From Aquatica leii (taxonomy: Eukaryota > Arthropoda > Insecta > Coleoptera > Lampyridae): a DNA stretch of 64,000 nt. Below, piece after piece: positions 1-10,995 of this stretch. The stretch covers positions 90,863,389 to 90,927,388 of the forward strand of contig CM069435.1 of the NCBI GenBank assembly GCA_035610365.1. Reading direction: 5' to 3'. The position numbers and the translations under genes are program-made. Numbering within the stretch: position 1 is the stretch's first letter; each line of letters opens with the position of its first letter. Under the pieces are notes generated by a model that saw only the letters and a program-made list of their open reading frames with translations, searched no databases and was not told where the DNA came from.

Positions 1-689
1 AATAAATAACAATGAATAAATTATTAGCGATTTTTACATCATAAGTAAAATATAAATATAGACAAATGCATAAAATAGGTGTAATAGCAGGAATTAAGAA
101 TGAACTTTAAAAAAGTCGTGCATCTAATTAACAATTTATGTTATACGTGATGTGAAGTGCCTACAACAAATTTTTCTAGTATTAGGCAAAAAAAAGTATA
201 ATTTTTTGTATTATTACGCAGATAGCGTACTTTCGTTACATAAGTATATTACGTAACTTATGGTTTCTCGTGATGTCATGTCGTACACTTAAATGTTTAA
301 AATTAATTTCTTAATACGCCATTTAATTATCATAGTTATTCTATTTGACTCAGTTTAGCAGCTTAATGAATTACTAATTTATAAGCACAAAACGTCGCAA
401 ATTAACTGGACTAGTAATTCCTTGTTTTCTCCTATATAAAAAGATCATTAATTTGATCGGTAACTAAAGTATTACTACCAGAAGGCGAACCTTTCAAAGA
501 ATCAAATCTGCCAATGTTTAAAATTACTTTATATTACTGTGTTCTGTTGTTAATTAACTTTAATTTTTTTAATTTTTCTTAAATGATTAATTGGTACACA
601 ACGAGTACCTACACAATATGTGGCATTTATCTTACATTTCAAATAATTAATTTAGAAAACGTCACATTGCAGCATTTTTTTAAAAAAAA
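1..689. other. AT-rich intergenic stretch, nothing recognised
   Basis: This stretch is strongly AT-rich with stops in all frames and no ORF above 60 codons. I found no tRNA-like fold, transposon terminus or tandem repeat. It probably contains the lost 5' end of the hAT relic that becomes readable at about 690, but no terminal repeat beginning CAGTGGTT is visible here. Confidence 0.6.
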
Positions 690-1088
690 ATATTGTAATT
701 TACAGTGATTTGTTGCAAATAAAAAGTCTTAAAACGACGTCAAACGATTCAATGAAATCTTCTAAGCTTAAGGAACATTTAATAAAAGTTCATAATGACA
801 AAAAAGATAAAGATTTAAAGTTTTTTCAAACAAAAATTCAAAAAAAATATTTGAAAGCACAGACATTGCAAAACTCAGGGACAGAATTTAAGAGAGATTA
901 CGACGGACCGCCTGCTTATAATATTCTTTTAATGATGCGAAGTCCGGAAAGTTGTAGACTATTGGTAAAGAACTTATTTTACCAGCTGTGAAATAATGCA
1001 TAAACCAGCTTTCATCAATATTATAAAAAAATTCACTGTACGAAAAAGAATCGACCAAATGTATCAGTGTGTAGAAAACTCTTTATGT

Positions 1089-2838
1089 CAGTGGCGTACC
1101 AAAGGGGGGGCGGGGGGTGCGGACCGCCCCGGGCCTCTGATCAAAAGGGGGCCTCCATAACCATAAATTTTTAAATACCTCTATATAAAATTCCGTAATG
1201 AAATTTATTAATTTTGATTACCTTTTGTTCTCATTGTAAGTTTTTATTCACCTTTTTTTCACATAAGACAATATTAATTGTATTTAAAACTTTAACCTGA
1301 AATGATATTGATTTAACTTATCTCCAAAAGTAAACTAAAAACTATTATTATTATTTTGATGTTTAAGATTTTCGTTATCAATTTTATGTATGTACCATAT
1401 ATCATAATGTAAAAAAACTAGATAACTGAAAATTTAAAAACACGCACCTGCCAGGCTTGAAAGAAAGTTGCATTATTGTATATTTTAAGTCAGATTTATT
1501 GTGACACAACTCATCTTGAGATAAAAACTGTTTAACGCCAAGTAATCAAAGATAAGCTACGTGCATCTGCGTGAATATAATTTCATAGTAAATGTATCGA
1601 CAATGAAAGTGTTTCTTGTTTATTTAATTTTCAACAATTAATACTGTGCAGAGTTTCTTAGCGAATCCATTCGGTAAATAAACATTTGCCGAAAAAATGA
1701 TAAAGCAGTCTGCCAGACCTACCACCACTGTGTTCTACGTTATTGTATTAACAATCGAAGGTTCGAGTATCGTCTAGCAGAAACACGTAAACACACCTGG
1801 TATGGCATCACCGTCAAAAGATCGAGAGAATGGATTATACGAGAATATCATGTCATGTGACGGTTGTATTTAGCTATCTAAATTAGTTGCTTTAAAACTA
1901 TTTTTGGAAGAGAGCCGAGACGAATTGGTTGAAGAAGCATTAATATTTTCCAAATGGGCATACCTATTGAGAAATTAGGACGAAGAAGATTTAGGAAGAA
2001 GATGGCAGGAGAAAAGGAAAGAGATGAAGCCTTGACATTAAAACAAGAGTTAAGAAGATGCATGTTTCAGTGTATCGACACTTTTTATCAAGAACTAACA
2101 ACAAAAACAGAATCAATGCAAAAAATATATGATAAATTTGCAACCGTTCTGTCATTGCACCTTATCGAAACAGACATTGTAGAGCTTCCACAGTTAATTT
2201 CAAGTCTAGCAGAAACTTTCGATGAAATAGAAGGAGATGAACTCTTATCAGAAATTAAACGGTTAAGACGTCATCTTCAAGCAGCAAAAGTTGAAAAAGA
2301 CGAAGCTAAAAAGTGGTCTGCATTAAAAATGTTGAAGTTTATTGTGCAAATGGACTTTCAAGAATCTGTCCCTAACTTATATTTGGCACTAAAAATGTTT
2401 TTGACAATGTGTGTTTCAGTTGCTTCTTGTGAGAGAAGCTTTTCAAAGTTAAAATTAATTAAAAGCTATCTCCGAACAACAATGAGCCAAGTACGACTTA
2501 ATGGTTTGGCTGTCCTTTCCATTGAATGTGCAGCAGCTAAACGAATCAATTTTGATGAAGCTATAAAAGCATTTTCAGAACTCAAATCTCGTAAAAGACA
2601 GTTTTAACTTTTTTTATTGACAGAAAAGTTAAAAACCTTTTTATAATAAGTACCTACTAATAAGCTTTTTTATATATTTCTTTGCATTAAATGCTTGTCG
2701 ACTACGTGTTTAACTGTTTTATTAAAAAAATAAACGTTAACTTTATGTATGTAGTAATATTTTCATTGTGGTCATTCTAATAAAAGGGGCCTCGGAAAAT
2801 TTCCGCCCCAGGCCTTAATAGCTCTAGATCCGCCACTG
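1089..2838 (+). mobile_element. hAT element nested in another hAT, perfect 8-bp TSD
   Basis: The element starts CAGTGGCGTACC and ends GATCCGCCACTG, giving inverted termini that begin CAGTGGCG. G- and C-rich subterminal tracts lie just inside both ends. It is flanked by an identical 8-bp duplication, CTTTATGT, at 1081-1088 and 2839-2846, as expected for hAT insertion. At 1750 bp it is shorter than a full hAT and holds only the C-terminal part of a transposase (1954-2607), so it is an internally deleted copy. It is younger than the ZBED5-like element it interrupts. Confidence 0.92.
1954..2607 (+). CDS. C-terminal hAT transposase fragment (zf-MYM1-like), 217 codons
   Basis: This open frame of 217 codons ends with the hAT dimerisation domain (about residues 135-200): SVASCERSFSKLKLIKSYLR, then TTMSQVRLNGLAVLSIE. 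The upstream third is charged and probably helical. A full transposase of this zf-MYM1/TTF type is about 600-800 residues, so the zinc finger and most of the RNase H-like catalytic fold are missing, and the methionine at 1954 is unlikely to be the original start. It sits inside the terminal repeats of the 1089-2838 element. It should be regarded as a remnant, although no stop interrupts the fragment. Confidence 0.85.
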   Translation: MGIPIEKLGRRRFRKKMAGEKERDEALTLKQELRRCMFQCIDTFYQELTTKTESMQKIYDKFATVLSLHLIETDIVELPQLISSLAETFDEIEGDELLSEIKRLRRHLQAAKVEKDEAKKWSALKMLKFIVQMDFQESVPNLYLALKMFLTMCVSVASCERSFSKLKLIKSYLRTTMSQVRLNGLAVLSIECAAAKRINFDEAIKAFSELKSRKRQF

Positions 2839-4748
2839 CTTTATGTGACTAGTTAAAAGCTTCTGAATTTTCAATACAGATTGAATAGTCAACATTACCA
2901 GGAGCCAAAGCTTCACTTTTAGCTTAAGCAAAATTTGTAAAAAAAGAAAAAAATGTTCAAGAATTGTTATTTGATAAATGTTTGGAAACTGATACAAAAG
3001 GTGAAACGTTATTTACTGAATTCAAAAAAATTTTAGATGTAAAAGCTATACCATTGACTAATATTACCTCCGTTGCTACTGACGGTACTTCGGCAATGAT
3101 AAGACTACACAGGCTTTTGGTACACTTCATCATTAGGTCGCAAAAAACTTTAGTAAACGTTTGCATGAATCACTACATTATGTCATTAGAGCAGTTAATA
3201 AAATCAAAAGGAATACCTTAAATGAGAGATTATTTGCTCAACTTTGTTTGGAAAATGATGATGACTATAATCGTTTACTACTTAACACAGAAGTACATTG
3301 GTTATCTAAAAGTGCATGTTTGGATCGCTTCTATTCGCTCTTTCACTTTGTGTTGGAATTCCTAGAGAGTAAAGACAATGATTTGCGGCACAATTTAATT
3401 ATCTCAAAAAATGATTTTGCTTATATGACTGATTTATTTACCAGATTTAACGAAATTAATTTGAAACTACAAGGTGACACATTAAATTTAATCAAAGCTA
3501 AAAGTGTAATATCTGCGTTGGTTGTAAAATTTTTGTTGTACAAGCAAAGCTTGGAACGAAGAAAATGTTTACAGTGTAAAATAGAGATAAAGATTTGTTT
3601 GTTTATTGTCAGCATTTAACGGCGTTTTATTCAGACCTTAACCAAATATTTGAAGACATTCTTCATTTAGATATTCCAGACTGAGTGTTTAACCCTTTTG
3701 CAAGTAGTCAAACTCAGAGCACAAATACAGATGAGTACATGTTAATACGGTAGCAACTTATTAAATTATACACAAATACGAGAAGCTGGAACCAATGTTC
3801 AAACAATGACAACTTCTGGTTACAAAAGCAAATCCCAATTTTATATCCATAACATGGGTTATTGCACAGAAGCTGTTGATTGCTTTTTCTTCTTTCTATT
3901 TGGTAGAACGTGGATTCAGTGCCGTTATGAACCTCATCACAAAAAACAATTAAAAACTAGTACTCGTGTGGATTTGCGGTTGCTACTCACAAACATTGAG
4001 CTGGACATAAATACACTTATAACATCCCATCAGGTTCATCTAAGTCATTAAAATTTTTTTTTTGTATTTTACAACAAAAGCTATAATTTCAATAAATACT
4101 TTTTCAACAAAATGTTTTATCTATATCTTATTTTTACGTCACCATTTACCATTCAAGACATCAAATTTATAATTTTTTTATTATGGCTCTTGTCCGTGGG
4201 CTAAAAAGTTTTGGAACCACTGGTCTAATCCGTTCTAGTGCTAATTGAAGTTTAGCAGTGGCGGTTTCTTCATTAGGTCATTCGGAGAATGTTCCTCCAA
4301 AATGAATTAGAAAATTATTTTATTCACTTTAAAATTACAAAAATTTGCGTTTAAATCAAATTATCAGCGTTTGAATATTAATTTTCATTGTAAGCGAAAC
4401 AAATGCGAAAACTTATTGTATTATATTGTATTATATAATGTAGCCGAATCGTAAACGATAGTTATTGTAGTCAAGAGTGAAACACGCATAATACAATTTT
4501 ATGCGAATTAGAAAAGACAACTAAATGCCTTAATGCTTTCTGCGGTTGTCAGCCGGGTCCCATTTTGCGTACTCAGTGCAATGTGACGTCATTTATTATT
4601 ATCTCCGCAATACCTGTTTGTAAAACAAAGATGCTGGAATGCACATGTTTTATCGCATACGACAAACTTTGCACTCGATTTTTTAGTTGTTTAATAATAT
4701 TAGTTTGTAACCAATGTCAATGACTTTCGCAAGTTAAAAGAAAATTAA

Positions 4749-7307
4749 TTGTTTTTAGGTACACATCACCGATTTTGTTTGATAATGGCGGTAGTACAAT
4801 ACATTAAAAAATTAATCGCTAATAATAGTTTAAATTTTGAAAGACGTTTACATAGTCGTCCTCGGCCTTTACTTCAAATTCGACAAACAAGTAAACATAA
4901 AAATAAAGAAATACACCGCAATTTTAAAGAATCTATGTACGATTTATCAGATTGGATTTGTGGATGTAAAGAAACTAATAGATTATACTGTTTTGTATGG
5001 CTACTATTTTCACACGATTCATTATGGTGTAAAAATGGTGTTTGATTTAAAACATTTAAAAGAAAAATTGAAAAAACACTTTTTATTTGCGGATCACATG
5101 AAAAGTTCTGTAAATTATGCTAGTCTTTGTCGAGTTAATATTTGTTTACAATTGGACAAGGCTTAACGCAGTGCAAGACTACAACGAAACTGTTTAAATA
5201 AAATAATTGACTGTATCAAATTCTGTGGAGCTTTCGAGTTAGTTTTGCGAGGTCATGACGAAACCAAATCAAAGGAAAATGCGAAAATATTTTGTGGACT
5301 AATAAAGTTTGTCTCGGAATTGGTTTTAATTTTTAAAGCTCACTTGGAGCAAAGTACGGTGTTTAAAGGCATTTCTAAAACGGTGCAAAATGATTTATTG
5401 GACTCGATGTTGGTTGTTATACAGCAAAAAATTATACTCAGAAATAGAGCTCGCTCATTTTATTGCCGTACAAGTTGGCGAAACTACAGATAACTCAAAC
5501 TTTAGGCTCAAATAGTTTTTATTACACGTTGTTCTAAACGGCACTGTTTACGAAAGATTTTTGAAGTTTTTACAGCCGCCAGGTACTACAGCTCAAGAAT
5601 TAACAACGGCTATTCTTCGAGAGTTAGAAATTTTAGGAATAAACAAAAAAAACGAAAAACTAGTTGCACAGAGCTACGATGAAGCAGCAACTATGAGTGG
5701 AAAACTTGGAGACGTGCAAACAAAAATTAAACCAATATATCCCGCGACCAATTTTATCCACTGTTAGGCTCACCAACTTAATTTAATATTACGAAAAGCG
5801 GTTAGTCAAAACAGAACAATACGAATTCTCTTTGTAAATCTACATAGTTTTTCTTCGTTTTTTAGTCGACCACCAAAAAGAGCAGCTGTTTTAGATGCAG
5901 TTGTCAAAAGTAGATTACCAAAATCCGCACCTACGCGATGGTATTGTTGCGTATCTTATTTATTAAAAACTAATTTATTTAAACGATTTAAAATTATGTT
6001 TACTTATTCTAGAAATATGTACACTTTTAAATAAACCGAACTAATTAAATTTAAATATCTAAGGATCAAACTTACAGAAATTTATATCACTTAAGATAAG
6101 ATAACGTCCTCGGATTTCACACTTGTTTGTTTACACTATAGATCACGTTCACTCGATTCGGTGTACACTGTTATTTATTTAAAACTTCGCACGTGCTAAT
6201 CACTTATTTATCTTCACTTGAACAATCTTCTTAATACAGCTGCATTCGCGTTTCGACAATAACTGACCTACGATTTCCATCTTCGGCATTTATAGACATC
6301 GGCGAATCCTTCTAGAGCGTTCCCTACTTTTCGCTATATCTTCTAGACAGCTTCTAGAAGGCTCTTGCATTTGTAAATAATTTCTCGAACGTTTCAGTAT
6401 TTCAACAATAGATGCGTGGAAACTGTTTATTCACATCAGACTGATATCTTAGCATGTTTAACATATATAATTGAAGAAGAAGAAGACGCCAATACTATAA
6501 ATCAAGCTATGGGCTTATAAAGCTTTTTACAAAATGAAAGTTTTTTGTTCTGGCTGAAATTTTTTCACCTCATTATGCCAAACTGTAAAATTCTTTTTAA
6601 TCAACTTAAAAAACGTGGCATTGATGTTACGTCAGTTAAAACTGATATTGACAACTTTAAAAATTCCATTCAACAAATATGAAAAAAAATCTTAAGGGAC
6701 GACACTTTGTGCCAAACCTCCGCATCTTCAAATACAAAAAGAAATATAAACCAAGATTCTAAACGTCAAATCTCTCTAGAAGTGTGTAATATAGTTTTAT
6801 CTGTAATTGAAAACCGTTTTAGCTTTAGTGACCATTTAATAGTGACCCAGTTATTTTATAGTGATTGATTTGAAGAGTACAACAACAAGTTTCCAGACCT
6901 CATTTTTAAATTAGTTAAAAAACATTATACATTTATTAACGATGTTAAATTAAAAACTGAACTGGAAGTTATATGATCAAGAAGATTTTCGTCATAATGT
7001 AGGAGCTGTTGCAATGCTTCAGCTGTTTATAAACAATAACCTTTGCGACATGTTTTTGGATAGTGTAAAATTTGTAAAACTGTTATGCACTATACCTATG
7101 ACTACCGTGGAAAGCGAGCGATGTTTCTCTATATTGAAAAAAAAGTTTCTACGCAATACTATGAGTCAAGAAAGATTGTGCGCATTAGCTATGCTAAGCA
7201 TGGAAAAATCTTTAATTAAAAATATTGTAAATTTTAATGAGTTTGTTATCGATCATTTTGATAATTCTAAAGATAGACGAATAGATCTTCAATATAAATC
7301 GCTTTAA
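4749..7307 (+). pseudogene. hAT transposase pseudogene (TTF/zf-MYM1 group)
   Basis: Pieces in order: a TTF-like zinc finger region (4780-5100) with NFERRLHSRPRPLLQ and LSDWICGCKETNRLYCFVW; a DUF4371-like stretch at 5245-5440 with LRGHDETKSKENAKIF and HLEQSTVFKGISKTVQND; a catalytic piece at 5580-5766 with VAQSYDEAATMSGK, corresponding to the family's GQGYDGA motif; 5860-5940 ending SAPTRW; and after the inserted LTR-like block, 6405-6520, and the dimerisation domain at 7080-7300 with TTVESERCFSILKKKF and NTMSQERLCALAMLS. Many frameshifts and stops occur. The homologous residues on either side of 5945-6407 show the block was inserted into this gene. Confidence 0.8.
5945..6407 (-). repeat. LTR-like non-coding insertion inside the hAT relic
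   Basis: This roughly 460-bp block separates transposase residues that are adjacent in the family. It begins TGTTGCG and ends TTTCAACA, so it has TG...CA termini with an inverted TGTTG/CAACA, as LTRs do. Read on the minus strand it has a TATAAA box followed by AATAAATAA, the order expected for an LTR promoter and poly(A) signal. I could not identify a convincing target duplication in the flanks, so the exact ends are uncertain. Heat-shock-like TTCTAGAA boxes occur near 6310-6360. Confidence 0.5.
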
Positions 7308-7830
7308 TGCAAGAAAGATTTTTTTTTCGACTTTTTGTGATAATTACGCTTGTTGAATATTTTAAAAATGACCTTCTGGTATGATTAACCACCAGCCGCC
7401 ACTGAGTTTAAGTATTTTTTAATTTTCTAAACCAGTCTAGTTTCCTTTTAGGAACAAATGACAATTTCTTTCATGCAACTATAACGATTGACTGTATTTG
7501 GCTTAAAAAAATGTATTTGTATTATATTTAGAAAGGAGGTTATTTTGTTTGGCTTTGCACAATGTTTTGGTAACTGCTAACAGGCTTTTGGTAATTACTT
7601 ATATACATTTTATTAATTAAAATTTTCTTTGCTTAACAAAGTAGCTAGTTTTTGCCGCAGGAGAATTTTTAAAGTCGTATTAGAAAAAATATCTAAAAAG
7701 TTATCCATTATATTTTTTTACAATTACATTATATCAACAATTTTTTTTATTCTTAAATATTATAGGTTCTCAGTTTTAACAGTTGTTCATAATTATTAAA
7801 TCAAAGCTTAAAAGCTATAACTTAAAAAAG

Positions 7831-9534
7831 ATGGCAGAAACTCATACATGTGTAAAAGAAGAAACCGTAGCTAGAAAACGTCTTTACCTTGTTCCTCAGG
7901 TAACTTGATTTATAAAGTGCTTAATTGTTACGTAGCTTTGTCTAGGCTCTAGCGGCAACAGTAGTAGCTTCGTTTAATTTATTCTTAGGACAAATGATGA
8001 CTTATTCTGGTATCATAGTCCCTCAAATGATGGAAGAGCAGAATACCACTGGTAGTAACGCTATACCAATTACAGAGTCTGACAGCGCCTGGATTGGTGC
8101 GTTTTATCTTTATTTATCACAGACTTTAACTCAAGTTTGCAGCAAGCGGTCCATTTTTTTTTTGTTTAGCTACGTCTTTACTTTGCGGAATATTCATAGA
8201 TGTGGTAGGAAGGCTTAAAGCAATCTTACTTTCAAGCATACCTGGCGTAATCGGTCTTTGTCTAATTGCAACCTCGTCAAATATTTCTATTATTATTTGG
8301 GGTCGAATCATAGTCGGAATCAGTATAAGTAAGTTTAGGCATGAGTTATATTCTAATCATACTTGTTTCTTTTATAGCATTTATTGGAAATTCAAGTGTA
8401 GTTTACATAAGTGAAATTAGTAAGCCAAATGTAAGAGGTTCTTTTTTGTTTTTAACAGAATTTTGTTCATCTGTAGGTAATTATATTTACATTTCATTTA
8501 TTTTTTACATAATGTCCGTGTTATTTTAGGCATGATATTGATTTACCTAAAAGGATGGGTATTGAACTGGAGAACAATAGCTTGGCTTGGTAATGCTTAC
8601 CTCATAATACCCATCACTATTACGTGCTTTATACCAGAAAGTCCAGCTTGGTTGGTATCTAAAAGAAAAAACGATCAAGCCAAAAAATCTTTGATTTGGT
8701 TTAACAAATACAACCCCAACTGCCTAAAATTAGTCGAGGAAGAACTACTTGCCATGAAAAACGAACAGCATCAACAGAAATTAGAAAATAAATTTCATTG
8801 GAATGCTCAATTAAAAATGTTTTTTCTACCGACTTTCTACAAACCTTTTTTAATTTTATCTACGATTTTGTTATTTCAACCATTAACAGGTGTTAATATA
8901 TTAATGTTTAACTGCGTTCTTTTTTTTGAGGAAATTGGCACTGAAATTGACCCTTACTTGGCGTCGATTTACATATTTAGCGTGAAAGTTGTAATATCAA
9001 TTGTTGCAACTATGTTGATGAAAATATTCAATAGGCGTACGCTGTTACTAGTTAGTGTCGGTGGTATGGGGGTTTGTATATGCGTTTCTGGTTTAAACAC
9101 TTACTGGATTCAACAAGGTGATTTATTTATACGTTTTAAAAGTAACAACTTAGCATTGGTTTTGTTTAGGCACGTCAAATTACACGTGGATGCCTTTGTG
9201 TTTTCTATTACTTTACATCGCTTTTTCTGCGATCGGAATTACGTCAATACCTTTTACGATGGCTGGCGAAGTATTTCCACTTAAAATACGCGGAGTAGCC
9301 TTTAGCTTAATTATAACAGTATCGCAACTATCTATCTTTGCGTCGCTGCAGTGTTATTTTCCACTAAGCCACTGCCTTGGTGGTTCCGCAAACGTACAGT
9401 ATTTTTTTGCAAGTATGTGTTTCTTGGCTGTAATTTTTATATATTTGTTTTTGCCGGAAACACATAAGTACAAATTGACTGAAGTTGAACGTTATTTTTG
9501 GGATCACACCATTTACGCTTGTTCGAAACTGTAA
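7831..9534 (+). CDS. Facilitated trehalose transporter Tret1-like, copy A (6 exons)
   Basis: MFS sugar porter (SLC2/Tret1-like family), expected to move trehalose or hexoses down their gradient across the plasma membrane. Joining exons 7831-7899, 7946-8096, 8143-8328, 8378-8476, 8530-9117 and 9170-9534 gives an uninterrupted 485-aa frame; all introns are 46-53 nt and GT-AG. Family landmarks: ITESDSAW before TM2, VGRLKAI in the loop after TM2, ISEISKPNVRGS, PESPAWLV after TM6, QPLTGVN in TM7, NRRTLLL, AGEVFPLKIRG and PETHKYKL at the C-terminus. Twelve hydrophobic segments fit the exons. The usual QQLTG of TM7 is QPLTG here, unlike the other copies. The ATG at 7831 matches the exon 1 start in copy B. 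An ATTAAA lies 80 nt after the stop. Substrate is inferred from family only. Confidence 0.9.
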
Positions 9535-9995
9535 TATAAAAATGTTTTTATATCCTATTTTAGTTGTATTGCTTCTAGCAACACTTTTGTAAATACCTAT
9601 TGGTTTTATTGTATTAAATATAGGTATTATTTCAAAAAAGTAATTTATTTTAAACAACAAAAAAGAAAGCAGTACAAGACGAACACAAACTGAAGAAGAT
9701 GGTATTAGACTGCAAAATATATGTAGTCTTAGTAATGAGATAAAATCCTTGGATAAATTTACCGATATGTATATTCTGATGATATTCCAAAGCTATAGAG
9801 TACTATACTTCAATTGCTCAACAGAAAATAAGTTCATCCTCCAAAAAAAATGTTAAATTATGTTTAGTCAGATTTACATACACGAATAATAAGAATGTAC
9901 GTTTACTTAATATGCAAATGTGTCTTGTTTGTTGCCTATACAGTAGTCGGAATGTTCTTTACTAATTAGTTGCATAAACCATCTTGTATTAAATA
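9535..9995 (+). repeat. Duplicated 3' flank of transporter copy A
   Basis: This non-coding stretch is recognisably similar to 23884-24350 behind copy B and to 31154-31365 plus 32060-32330 behind the broken copy. Shared landmarks are CTAGCAACACTTTTGTAAAT-like sequence just after the stop, a block around GTAGTCTTAGTAATGA, and TTTACATACACGAATAATAA followed by ATGCAAATGTGTCTTG. It marks the right part of the duplicated unit and shows that duplication was at the DNA level rather than by retroposition, since introns are also kept. Confidence 0.75.
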
Positions 9996-10990
9996 CTTAA
10001 GGGTAGGATATCTGCGAATTAAAGCGCTAAACAAAATAGAATTTATGTAATAACAATAAACTTTGGAAATAGTAGTTTATTTAACGAGTTCCTGTGTAAA
10101 TTAGACGCTTTTTTCCCCAAGAGGGCATTTTTAAAAAGTCCTCGAGGGAAAAAAACGTCTAATTTAGAAAGGAACGAGTTGAATACAACATTTTATTGCC
10201 CGAACAGAGACTAAAAGGCCCCCAAAGTTTCAAAATGTTTCAAAAATAATTTGACGTTTATGTTGACAAGTGCGCAAAAACTGTCAAAGACGGTTTACAT
10301 TAGCAAAAATTAAAATTTATGACAGTTAAGAACAATAACATTTTTTAATTGTAATGTAACAAAGTATTTTGTGACAAATATTTTCATTTTTTGCAAACTT
10401 TTCCATCTTCATTAATAAGCAAATTAAAAGTTAAAACTTTCAGATCACTTTTTTACAAATGTATAAAAGTTGTGTAGGTCAAATTTTGACCATTAAATGG
10501 TTATATAGTGTTCTAGGCAATAAAGAAATTGCTCAATCAAAGAAAAACTTTTTTTTCTTATAACAATCTTAATTTTATTGAATCATTTTGAAATTATGTT
10601 AACTAAACGCATTAAGCAAAGTACAGGTGAAATTTTAAACATGTAAGAGTAACAATTATCTAGAAATTCAGTCCAAAAAACTACGAAATTTTTTAAAAAT
10701 ATTAAAAACATATTGGGCGTTTTGTTTGAAGTGACAGGGTAAAGCAGGTACTTAGAGTCGGAGTTTATAAAACGAAAATTTGCAGATTACGGATAAAGCA
10801 TATTTGAAGAAACAAGTATTGTTTAAATTCTGTGAAAGGTTATGCTTACTATGCCATAAGCAAACCTTCTGTATAAGCTTTATATATAGTAAATCATATT
10901 TCGATTTTTTTCTATGTATTAGTGCTACATTACGTTTCCAACGTTATATATTGACAATTGGAACAGATAGTGTATAAAAATATTAATTTT
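9996..10990. other. Intergenic region with no gene apart from a hairpin
   Basis: Apart from the hairpin at 10083-10180 I see no gene or recognised element. Short ORFs such as 10780-10977 have no family features and biased A/T content. Part of it may be the 5' end of the Mutator-like element that follows, but no terminal inverted repeat was identified. Confidence 0.5.
10083..10180. repeat. 98-nt near-perfect hairpin (about 49-bp arms)
   Basis: The left arm starts AACGAGTTCCTGTGTAAATT and the right arm ends with its near-perfect inverse, AATTTAGAAAGGAACGAGTT. Pairing continues inward through ATTAGACG / CGTCTAAT, TTTTTTCCC / GGGAAAAAA and GAGGGCATTTTT / AAAAAGTCCTC to an A/T centre with almost no loop. 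It may be a very short foldback MITE; a microRNA-like precursor is less likely because there is no terminal loop. Transcription is not shown. Confidence 0.75.
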
Positions 10991-10995
10991 TAAAT

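Larger units (their letters stand above)
710..4051 (+). pseudogene. hAT transposase pseudogene (ZBED5/FAM200-like), interrupted
   Basis: The readable pieces in order are: the end of a BED zinc finger (SNDSMKSSKLKEHL, near 745-790); the start of the catalytic region, which shifts frame near 960-1000; a piece at 2964-3160 with KCLETDTKGETLF and ATDGTSAM; a piece at 3161-3600 with LNTEVHWLS and LQGDTLNLIKAKSVISA; and the C-terminal dimerisation end at 3960-4050 with VDLRLLLTNIELDIN. The order and spacing match the family if the 1089-2838 insertion is removed. At least four frame changes and several stops are present. hAT transposases cut and paste DNA in the nucleus; this copy is dead. Family assignment rests on motif recognition, not on a search. 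Confidence 0.8.
690..4222 (+). mobile_element. Broken hAT element, ZBED5/FAM200-like type, 5' end missing
   Basis: Two blocks (690-1080 and 2847-4050) read as one decayed transposase of the ZBED5/FAM200-like hAT family, split by a younger hAT at 1089-2838. The right end at 4222 has the terminal sequence AACCACTG, which is the inverted form of the CAGTGGTT start usual for this group, and it follows an A/T-rich tail. No matching left terminus is seen, so the element is 5'-truncated or its end has diverged. The coding frame contains several frameshifts and stops, so it cannot move on its own. Confidence 0.8.
4256..7404 (+). mobile_element. Decayed hAT element with CAGTGGCGG / CCGCCACTG ends
   Basis: The left end at 4256 reads CAGTGGCGGTTTCTTC and the right end at 7404 reads CAGCCGCCACTG, so the first nine bases are inverted copies. 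The flanking bases (AAGTTTAG on the left, AGTTTAAG on the right) are similar but not identical, consistent with an aged 8-bp target duplication. The interior carries a broken transposase in the + direction and an unrelated non-coding insertion at about 5945-6407. The element directly precedes the 5' flank of transporter copy A. Confidence 0.75.

Noticed and set aside
4749-5166. Two overlapping ORFs considered as separate small genes
   Set aside because: Both are frames of one decayed hAT transposase, with CGCKETNRLYCF-type finger residues split by a frameshift.
8126-8414. Short ORFs overlapping transporter copy A (8126-8311 minus, 8202-8414 plus)
   Set aside because: They are pieces of exons 3-4 read through introns or the antisense of exon 3; the spliced model explains the region.
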